The notes under the pieces were generated by a model, which was not told where the DNA came from, searched no databases, and saw only the letters and a list, made by a program, of their open reading frames with translations. Made by a program: the position numbers and the translations under genes. This document shows positions 51,723 through 59,800 of a DNA stretch of 64,000 nt, one piece after another (position 1 is the stretch's first letter; each line of letters starts with the position of its first letter). The stretch covers positions 39,422 through 103,421 of the forward strand of contig CACYPS010000010.1 in assembly GCA_902776305.1 (NCBI GenBank), written 5' to 3'. The stretch comes from an uncultured Lachnospiraceae bacterium. GTDB taxonomy: Bacteria > Bacillota > Clostridia > Lachnospirales > Lachnospiraceae.

Positions 51723-52118
51723 GGCGGTCCTCCGTGGCATGGCAGGGGCTGTGTCTGTTGGAGCCTTACTTTTCAGTAGCCGGCACTCTCGAGAATACGG
51801 CAGGCAACTTTTTATATATTATAGTGCAATTTTCGCAGAGCGTACACATTTTAATGATATATATTACTCAGATGTGATTTGCATCTGCTGTGATTCGGAA
51901 TGTTTCCCCTATAAATGATCTGTAATGCGTCGATGACGGATCGAAAGTGGGTATAATGTGCCGGCATAGTGGCATGTAGATTTTTCGTGTATCATATTGT
52001 AAGATTGGATCAATAAGTTATCATTCATTAGATTCCAGATGGAGAAGTAGCTGGCTTATTCTGCGACGCAACTGTGTGAGACTTCAAAACGATACCTGTA
52101 AAGAGGAGGTGTTCCGCT
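51723..52118. other. Divergent gap in element 2
   Basis: 396 bp between the minus-strand membrane protein and the Cys-rich gene. It is AT-rich near 51810-51830 (TATATATTATAGTG) and 51980-52005, where promoters in both directions could lie, but none has two good boxes. GAGGAGGTG at 52100-52108 belongs to the next gene. No gene seen. Confidence 0.5.
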
Positions 52119-52694
52119 ATGAGAGGCAAAGATAAATGCAAGATTTTGAAAGAAATCCGTCAGCGCATCGCCGATGAAAATGATATCCCATATGTTACCC
52201 GCGAATGCAGCTATCAGGGAGAATGCACCGGGACCTGCCCTCGCTGCGAGAGTGAACTTCGGTATCTGGAGCAACAGCTCGAGCGCCGCAGGAGCCTCGG
52301 AAAGCGGGTGAGCGTCGCCGCGTTATGCGTTGGCATGGCTCTGGCTTCAGCCGGATGTGCTCCGTCTGTCAAGCAGCCCACAGAATCAATGCAGACAGAC
52401 CTGACAGGCGAAGTCGGCCCGGATGAGTCGAATATTGAGGGCTTGGGCGGGGCAGCCGTGGATCCCGAGTCGAATGTTGAGGAACTGTCCGGTGAGGTCG
52501 ATATTTATGAGCCTGCTTCGGAACCGGATTCAGTGTATCCGACCGGAAATGATCTGACAGGCGCGGTCAAGGAGCCTGAACCGGATTACATTGAACTTTC
52601 CGGCGATGTCGCCTACCCTGATGGCTATGCTTCCGCAGGTTCAGAAGATATCATGGTCACGACAGAGGGCGAAGTTGCGTGGCCTGAGGCATAA
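52119..52694 (+). CDS. Cys-rich protein with lipobox-like anchor and repeated acidic tail; candidate radical SAM substrate
   Basis: 191 residues. Residues 1-60 form a small charged domain with Cys7, Cys30, Cys36, Cys40 and Cys43. ECTGTCPRC has the CX3CX2C spacing of radical SAM iron-sulfur sites. A basic stretch and hydrophobic segment (RVSVAALCVGMALASAGC, ending Cys80) follow, resembling a lipoprotein signal but displaced 60 residues from the start. The rest is acidic and repeats DLTGEV / ELSGEV / DLTGAV / ELSGDV / TEGEV. GAGGAGGTG precedes the ATG. The radical SAM gene starts 3 nt after its stop, so the two are coupled. It may be modified by that enzyme; function not established. Confidence 0.6.
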   Translation: MRGKDKCKILKEIRQRIADENDIPYVTRECSYQGECTGTCPRCESELRYLEQQLERRRSLGKRVSVAALCVGMALASAGCAPSVKQPTESMQTDLTGEVGPDESNIEGLGGAAVDPESNVEELSGEVDIYEPASEPDSVYPTGNDLTGAVKEPEPDYIELSGDVAYPDGYASAGSEDIMVTTEGEVAWPEA

Positions 52695-52697
52695 AAT

Positions 52698-53318
52698 ATG
52701 GATAATCTGCATTTTCCCCTGCTTGCCCTCGCGCGGCTGCGAATGGGAACGGATGGCAAGGGTGTAACCACGCTCGCAGCCGGTGCCGGATGTCCGCTCA
52801 GCTGCCGCTACTGCATTAACAAGCGCCTTCTCAAAGAAGCACCGAGGGAATATGTGACAGCGGAGGAGCTGATAGAGAAAATTCGGATCGACGACCTGTA
52901 TTTTCGCGCGACGGGCGGCGGAGTGACATTTGGGGGCGGTGAGTCGCTGCTTCATTCTGTCTTTATCGGTCGCTTCAGAGAATTGTGCCCGCCGGAGTGG
53001 CGGATCGCTGCTGAGACCAGTCTTGCAGTACCGCGGGAAAATCTTCTCCCTGTGCTGTCTGCGGTGGACGAATTCATTGTGGACTGCAAGGATATGAATC
53101 CTGATATTTACCACCGCTATACGGGAGGCGACGCGCAGCTCATGAGGGATAATCTGGAGTTCCTTCTTGCGTCCTGCGGCGCAGAGCGGGTCCTTGTCCG
53201 GGTTCCGCGCATCCCTGGTTTCAACACTGCGGAGGATCAGCGAAAGAGCGCGGAAGCTCTGAGGAATATGGGGGTCACTCGGCTGGATTTATTTGACTAT
53301 GTGGTAAGAGCTGAGTGA
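52698..53318 (+). CDS. Small radical SAM enzyme, PflA-like
   Basis: 206 residues. CPLSCRYC (Cys32, Cys36, Cys39) is the CX3CX2C [4Fe-4S] motif, and GGGVTFGGGES matches the TxSGGEP-like motif of pyruvate formate-lyase activating enzymes. DEFIVDCKDMNPDIYHRYTGGD and VLVRVPRIPGFNTAEDQRKSAE continue the partial TIM barrel. It is shorter than typical activating enzymes (about 240-300 residues) and lacks an extra ferredoxin domain. No glycyl-radical enzyme is near. The tight pairing with the Cys-rich protein suggests that protein, or something it anchors, as partner. GAGG lies 9 nt before the ATG. Confidence 0.8.
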   Translation: MDNLHFPLLALARLRMGTDGKGVTTLAAGAGCPLSCRYCINKRLLKEAPREYVTAEELIEKIRIDDLYFRATGGGVTFGGGESLLHSVFIGRFRELCPPEWRIAAETSLAVPRENLLPVLSAVDEFIVDCKDMNPDIYHRYTGGDAQLMRDNLEFLLASCGAERVLVRVPRIPGFNTAEDQRKSAEALRNMGVTRLDLFDYVVRAE

Positions 53319-53524
53319 TATAAAACTTCGGTGAATAAAGGATGGGGCTGTCGCATGGGTGCGGCGGCTCCTTTTGCTAGGTGGTGTCGGTCATCTTTGA
53401 TAGTTCGGCGTTCATTGACTGCCCGGGATGAAACGCGCCGGGATCAAAGGCAGCATTCGCGCCATGGAAGCAGGATTTTGCTGCCTCCGCCGACAACACA
53501 AACACAGAAAGGGTTTGGAAAGAG

Positions 53525-53626
53525 ATAATCCGTATAGAAAAACTAAAGAAGGACTATAAATACTTTTTTGAACACACTAATACTGGTGATAGAGAGGCAC
53601 TTGCTGGTTTGTATGATAGCGTGTAA
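53525..53626 (+). pseudogene. C-terminal remnant of an unidentified gene
   Basis: A 33-codon stretch ending in TAA reads RIEKLKKDYKYFFEHTNTGD then REALAGLYDSV, protein-like in composition, but it has no start or ribosome site. It probably is the tail of a gene lost when element 2 decayed. Confidence 0.3.
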
Positions 53627-53707
53627 TCTTTAATTAATTGTATAGATGTGGGTCAAAAGCGGGTCAAAATACGTATCTTTAGCGTAAATAAGCCAAAAAT
53701 AGTTACA

Positions 53708-53722
53708 GTCCCTTTTCCTGCA
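53708..53722 (+). other. att copy 3 (element 2 right end)
   Basis: 15 bases identical to the tRNA-Leu 3' end. It begins a 157-bp segment nearly identical to that at 49354-49510, including the terminator stem 53738-53748/53763-53773 and T-run. Confidence 0.8.
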
Positions 53723-54052
53723 GTGAATATTATGGAGTGCCATCGGATGACATATTATGTTAATCCGGTGGCATTTTTGCTTGTATTTAAGCGAAATATT
53801 AACCATTATTTATGTTAACCGGTGTTGCTGAGTGTTGCTGGGATTCACTGCAATTCGGGGCAAATGATGTCAAAAATGATGTCAGATTTTCCGCATAAAT
53901 AAAGTTTTTTTGGGATTTCACATACGAAAAATGATGTAAAAACAGTAGAATTCAGGGGAGAAGAATACTCAGACTCCTTGTGAGGCAAAGCAAAAGGAAA
54001 AACTATAAATTATATACTGTCAATGGATAATAATTATCTATGAACGTTGTTA

Positions 54053-54092
54053 AGCTGCTGCCATGTCACAAATTGACATGACAGCTTTTTCT
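54053..54092 (+). terminator. Intrinsic terminator upstream of the AAA+ operon
   Basis: CATGTCA (54062-54068) pairs with TGACATG (54074-54080). Outer arms AGCTG/CAGCT extend it past a bulge, and five T follow. Confidence 0.7.
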
Positions 54093-54177
54093 ATGAAAGG
54101 AGCTTCCTCGGATGTCTCCGCGGATATTTTCAGGCTCAGAACAATATAATGAAAAAGGTCGGGAATTGTGGTAGAAC

Positions 54178-54206
54178 TTGCGAAATTTTACCCAATGTGA
54201 TATACT
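54178..54206 (+). promoter_or_regulatory. Promoter of the AAA+/toxin operon
   Basis: TTGCGA (54178-54183) and TATACT (54201-54206) with a 17-bp spacer. The leader to the AAA+ start is about 180 nt, with no recognised riboswitch. Confidence 0.6.
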
Positions 54207-54393
54207 TAAAATAATGTATTTTGGTAAAATTGCACAAATTCGGTCGGCGGTTTATTTTCAGGACTATAAGCTGCATAAAGCAGAATGCAACATGTAATCA
54301 TTTCTCCTGATATTTACAGAATTTGACAGGACATGTTCATTAATCGTAATGCCGACCGTCAGGAGGAAGAGGCAGGGAAGGGTGAATAATACT

Positions 54394-56733
54394 ATGTACG
54401 ATTTTGCAGACTATTATGATGAGCGGTATAGAGAACGGCCTTACCGGTCATCGGCTGATGAATTGCGGGACTGGATAAAACTTCTTGACATGTTGTTGGA
54501 GGATTATCTGGAGCAAAAAAGCCGGGGTGCAGAGAAAAATCTGTTTTCGCGAGGCCTGGTAATAACCGAGAATGAAATGAAAAACTATTTCAGCAAGCCG
54601 CCGTACTTAAGGGAACTGGACAGCTTCTCTCCGTCACTTTCTATGTCGGCAAGGTTATCCGTTGAATACATTGCCAACAGGACGGCAATTACTTTAGGTT
54701 TACCGGGCATATACGTGCTCCGGAATGAAGCGGCAGATTCGGAAACCGGTTCCGGCGATACGGAAAAAGAGGCCCGGTCGGAAAAAAACAATGGAAATCC
54801 AGAAGGGGCAGAAGACGATGAGCCGGGGATCCTCTGGGTGCAGACCCTGAGAGAAATATTTGACCTTGATTTTATGGGGGTGATGGCTGTTGTCCTTGCG
54901 ATCGCCTCCGTGACTGACCGCCGTTATGAGCGCATCTTCGGTTATCTGCAGGATGACATTTCCCGGACCAGACCTACAATAGGCCTTCTTAACGCGCTGA
55001 TGTCAAGGATCACGTCCGAAGAAGAATCCGGGGGTCTGCCTCTCGGAATGCCGAAAGAAGACCTTTTTTCCTCTCTTTTTGTCGGAGGAGAAGAAGACTT
55101 GAGCCTTGCTACGGAGCTTGTGCTGAATCCGCTCATAAAAAGAATTCTGATGGGGCAGCCGGAAGATGACATGAAGCTGCCCCCGCCCCTGACCCGGTAT
55201 CACGAAGATATGGATATTCCGGTTTTTTTTGAAAGAAGCGCAGAGGAATTGGAGCATATTATGTCAGATCCTTCTCAGAAGTTCTGCTTTCTTGAAAATG
55301 CAGACGAAGAAACCGTTTTGCATCTGCTCTTCTGTTTTTCACGGGCGGCGGACGAACCTCTTTACATCCTGGATCTGGAACATCTGCTGCGCATGGGGCA
55401 AAAGGAGCAGTATCGCTGTATAGCCGACCTGTCCATGCGTCTGCGTCTGGGGGATGGCCTTCTTGCCGTACGCTTCAAAACGAAAGATGACCGCGAGCGT
55501 GAAGACGAAAGAGAGCAGATGTCAATGAGATGGAGGATGATAGAACGCATTTATCATATCTATAGATCCGGATGCCTGTTCCTGTTTGGGGGAAGTCATG
55601 AACCGGGTGAATTGATTGTAAAATCGGTTCCTTTCCTTCGAGTCCCCGGACCGGATGAAGAGATGCGCCTGAAAATCTGGTCGTATTTTCTTGAAAAGGA
55701 AGATGGAATAAGGCTGGAAAAGGATGTTGTGATTGGGGATATTGCGAATTGCTATGACATTTCATACAGCATGATCCGTAATACGGTGAGCCATGCGATG
55801 TCCACGATAAGAGTGGGGAAGAAGAACAGAATCAGCCGAAATGTGCTTCTGGATTCACTGCGGCAGCTGGGGCAGGTAGATTTCTCAGGTCTGGCAAGAT
55901 ACGTGCGGGCGACTTATACATGGGACGACATCACGATCAATGATGAGCAGAGAACTATACTCAGGCTTGCCTGTGACCGGTATCGCCTCCGCGGCCGGGT
56001 TGGGGAGAAAGGCGGTCTGACGAAAAAAAATGCGTACGGCAACGGAGTAAGCCTTCTGTTCTATGGTCCGCCGGGTACCGGCAAGACAATGGCATCTCAG
56101 GTGATTTCCAATGAACTGGGAATCCCGCTGTACCGTGTTGATATTTCCCGGATTTTCTCTAAGTATATCGGAGAAACGGAAAAGAACCTGTCAGTTATAT
56201 TCGATGCCGCAAAAGGTTCAAATGTAATCCTTTTTTTTGACGAGGCGGATGCGCTGTTCTCTAAGCGTACTGAAATCAGCAGTTCCAACGACAAGTATTC
56301 CAATTCAGAGACTGCCTTTCTTCTTCAGAAAATAGAAGAGTATGACGGCATGTCCATACTTGCCACGAACTTGTATTCGAATTTTGATATGGCGTTTGTA
56401 CGCAGGATTACTTATGCGGTCAGGTTAGAAAATCCCGGGGAAGAAGAACGATATGCATTGTGGGTATCAACACTTCCGGAGGAGACAAAAAGAGATCCGG
56501 ACATTCCTTTCCGCTTTTTTGCGGAGAATTTTGAGTTGACCGGTGCCAATATCAAGGCGATACTTTTTGGGGCGGCATATATGGCGGGAGTCGAAGAAAA
56601 ACCGGTTGGGACTGAACACATCGTGCGATGTTTGGAATATGAGTATAAAAAACTGGGGCGGTTCATAAAACGGGAGTCGTTCGGCCCTTATGCAAAATAT
56701 CTGATCGCCCAGGGGGGGAGCCTTCAGTTTTAA
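54394..56733 (+). CDS. AAA+ ATPase of the DUF4157-toxin-associated type
   Basis: 779 residues from the ATG at 54394 (MYDFADYYDE). The truncated paralogue at 62593 starts at the same point, and GGGAAGGGTGA lies about 10 nt upstream. Residues 1-270 are a helical N-terminal region. About 285-440 looks like a degenerate NTPase domain without a P-loop. A winged-helix-like part (DVVIGDIANCYDISYSMIRN) follows. The C-terminal AAA+ module has Walker A GPPGTGKT (558-565), Walker B ILFFDEAD (Asp616, Glu617), ATNLYSNFDMAFVRRI (sensor/Arg finger region) and ELTGANIKAIL. Similar ATPases accompany contractile injection systems and DUF4157 effectors. It probably remodels or loads the adjacent toxin. Confidence 0.8.
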   Translation: MYDFADYYDERYRERPYRSSADELRDWIKLLDMLLEDYLEQKSRGAEKNLFSRGLVITENEMKNYFSKPPYLRELDSFSPSLSMSARLSVEYIANRTAITLGLPGIYVLRNEAADSETGSGDTEKEARSEKNNGNPEGAEDDEPGILWVQTLREIFDLDFMGVMAVVLAIASVTDRRYERIFGYLQDDISRTRPTIGLLNALMSRITSEEESGGLPLGMPKEDLFSSLFVGGEEDLSLATELVLNPLIKRILMGQPEDDMKLPPPLTRYHEDMDIPVFFERSAEELEHIMSDPSQKFCFLENADEETVLHLLFCFSRAADEPLYILDLEHLLRMGQKEQYRCIADLSMRLRLGDGLLAVRFKTKDDREREDEREQMSMRWRMIERIYHIYRSGCLFLFGGSHEPGELIVKSVPFLRVPGPDEEMRLKIWSYFLEKEDGIRLEKDVVIGDIANCYDISYSMIRNTVSHAMSTIRVGKKNRISRNVLLDSLRQLGQVDFSGLARYVRATYTWDDITINDEQRTILRLACDRYRLRGRVGEKGGLTKKNAYGNGVSLLFYGPPGTGKTMASQVISNELGIPLYRVDISRIFSKYIGETEKNLSVIFDAAKGSNVILFFDEADALFSKRTEISSSNDKYSNSETAFLLQKIEEYDGMSILATNLYSNFDMAFVRRITYAVRLENPGEEERYALWVSTLPEETKRDPDIPFRFFAENFELTGANIKAILFGAAYMAGVEEKPVGTEHIVRCLEYEYKKLGRFIKRESFGPYAKYLIAQGGSLQF

Positions 56734-56861
56734 CCGGAGATGTGAGAACAATACCGGGTGGAGAAACGGCGGATAAAACCGATATATAAGACACAGGCAG
56801 GTGCCTTACAGGCATTGGTAAGAGGTTATTCGAAGCAAATCCTGCTGCGAGGAGGAGAAAA

Positions 56862-59800
56862 ATGGCATATGACTTATTGAAGAAGGATTCTTTATCTGAG
56901 AACAAAAATGAGGAAACCGGCGGACAGACGATCCAAATGCAGGGAGGCCGCAGCAATGCGTCCATGGATGCGCTGCTCGGGGGCGGAGCATCCTTCTCTG
57001 AACTCAGCAGCATCCTTGAGTCGTCGTCCGGCGTGAGTCTGAGCGATGTCGCGGTACATTACAATTCGGAAAAGCCCGCCGCAATCGGGGCGGAGGCTTA
57101 TGCGAAGGGCAATGATGTATTCCTGGGTCCGGGTCAGGAACGACATCTTTCCCATGAATTGACGCATGTCGTACAGCAGAAGCAGGGGATTGTTGAGCCG
57201 ACCGGCAGCATCGGGGGGATGCCTGTCAACACTTCCGAATCGCTGGAAGCCGCAGCGGACAGGATGTCTACTGCTGTTCCGCCGGGCGCGGTATCGGGCG
57301 TTACGCCGAACGGCGGAGTCGTACAGGGAGTCTTTTTATCCAAAGCCCTGAATAACGCACATGTGCCGACAGAGGATGTCGAAGCTGCTATCAAGATGCT
57401 TGAAGGAGCTTATCAGTCCCACATCGATAAGATGGAAGAAATCAGAAAACAAAATGAAAAGGAATTGAGAGATGTGGCTTCCGATGAGAGGCGGGAAGAA
57501 CTGAAAAGCCAGATGAAAGGGGATGAGAAACTGCTGAAGGCATATAAGGATGCCAAAAGCAGCGTGAAGAGACGTTTTAAGGCGAAGATAAAGAGTGATG
57601 ATGAAGTGTTTATTGAGGAGTATCTGCACAACGAGCTTTATAATGCGCAGAATGCGGGCTATACAGCTGCAAGGGAAAAGTATGGCATAAGTGATAATGC
57701 TTATGAACATCTGTCAGATGCCGGAAAGACAGTGGTCGAGCCCGGAAGGGAACTGAAATCGGAACATACCCGCAATGGCTTATTGCGGGATATGGCCAGA
57801 TTCAGCATTGACAATACGGTGTTTGGAGGGATTGATGATATTGCACAATGGTCGCCTGCTTATGATGCCGACAGACTTTCGGAGACCCGCATGGGCGGCT
57901 CCGCTTCCCTGACGGGCAATATAGGTGATGGACTTCAGGCGAGAACAGCAACTGATAAACAACTCGCTAAAATGAAGAAACAGTTTAAGACGGCTGCAGA
58001 AATCTCCCGCAATGCCGCCCTTGAAATCCGTAAAAACAAAAATAAGTGGATCGGGTTCGCTTATCTATATGAACTGTTGAAAAATCTTAACAAAAGCGTC
58101 CAGGAGGGGATGGACAAAGGCGGAAAGCTGCGTGCGGCACATGCAACGGCGGGCACTATTTCCAGTGTAGGACAGAACCAGCTTCCGGAAGATTTATACC
58201 GTCTTTTGAACAGAATCGGTTCTTATATCCGGGAACTCGGGGGAATGAAGGATGAGAAACTCCGGAGATCGCAGGCAATCAGGGTTGCGGCATACTCATA
58301 CCAGATGCTCATCTCTCTGCATCCGTTCAAAGACGGAAACGGCCGGACCTGCCGTCTTTTTGCGGATACGATCCTGCAGACCTTCGGTCTTCCGCCTCAT
58401 ACGCCTCTGACTATGACTCTCGGGGGAACCATAGGTGAGGATGGGAATAATGAGTACAGACCGCAGATTGACTTCGAAAAGGGCAGCTATGCCTTCCTTT
58501 ATTCTGTCCGTGAGAGTTCCAGGATCCTTTCCGGACAAAAAAGAAGCATTCCTTCTAACTATGAGTATTTAAGGGTCAAAGACAGTAAGATGCCGGCCGA
58601 ATTTGCAACAGGCGAGGGCTATGAAGGAATGACTTTAGAGGCTAGAGAGAGGCAGTGGGCTTTTCATAAACAAGAGCTGCAGGAGGATATGAACCTGGAC
58701 GTCATAGAACGTGAAAACCAGGCTGTCAGGGAACTGCAGCAGAAACAGCAGCGGCTAGAAGAGTGGAAGCGGGATCCGGCACTGAAACGTGCTGACATAG
58801 AGTATCAAGCCCGTCAGGATGCCTACAGGAATACGGTCATGGCGAGAAGGCGCGCCGTAATAAAGAAAAACAAGAATGTCAATCTGGAGAATATGAAACC
58901 GGAGGATGATAAACGCAAAAGCAGTTTCTTCAGCATAGAGTCTGTAAAACCTCCGATTATGAATAACCCGAAGGTAAACGCCGTCATCAGGAATCAGCAG
59001 GATCGGAAGAAATTCTATGATGAGGTGGAGAAAGAAGTGAATCAAAAGAACGCGGGGATGAGTGAACGTTATCTTACAGATGAAGATTTTGACCGGCTCA
59101 GGCAGGAAATTATCAACAGGAAATTAGCCGAGCTGCAGCCCAAAGCGTCCGGACAGAATAATATCATCAATAATAATATAAATAATGTAAATAATATAAA
59201 TAATAATGACCTCGCAGACAGCTTAAATAATCTTATCAATAATAAGGAAATCAAGAACGCCATTGAAGGAAAAGAACTCATAATTGCAGATAATAACGAC
59301 AATGTTATTAAACTGGATTTAAAAAAGGACAACAAGATTCATGCAAATCCTCAAAATGCCAATGGAAATGCCCGGGAGGATAAGGAGGTTATTCTCGCTC
59401 TTCCTGTACAGCCCGAAGCAATGAAGGGAAGAACTCCGCAAACGAAAAGAAATAAAGTCAGTAACATAGTCGCAAGAACTTTCGGATATGTAGTGTCCGA
59501 TCCGATATTGTGGACGGCTTTCTCTGTGACGTATCTTTTAGGTGGCTTTTACTCTTTCTATAAAGCGAAGAAAATGTTTACTCATGATGAGATGAAAGGA
59601 CAAAGACAGGAGAAAAGACACCACAACATCATTCCCGGATGGAATGGAGCGAAATATTCTGATGAAGGTCAGCAGGATCCGCAGGAGGATATCCTGGATG
59701 ATTTCCGGCGGGTTCCTACTGTGTGGGCAGTGCCTATAATGGATCCGGCAGACACAAAAGACGGAAAGGGAACAAAAGAAGATCAACTGCCGCCGAAGGT

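Larger units (their letters stand above)
53319..54177. other. Gap holding att copy 3, a gene remnant and end repeats
   Basis: About 860 bp without an intact gene. It contains a coding-like remnant (53525-53626), the right-end repeats of element 2 (GGGTCAAAAGC at 53650, GGGTCAAAATA at 53661), att copy 3 (53708-53722) with its terminator, a third family of end repeats (ATGATGTCA at 53864 and 53876; a related ATGATGTAAAA near 53930), and a terminator at 54053-54092. Confidence 0.6.

Noticed and set aside
53331-53528. 65-codon ORF after the radical SAM gene
   Set aside because: Composition is unlike protein (many Arg/Trp/Cys from GC-rich non-coding DNA), with no domain and only weak initiation context.
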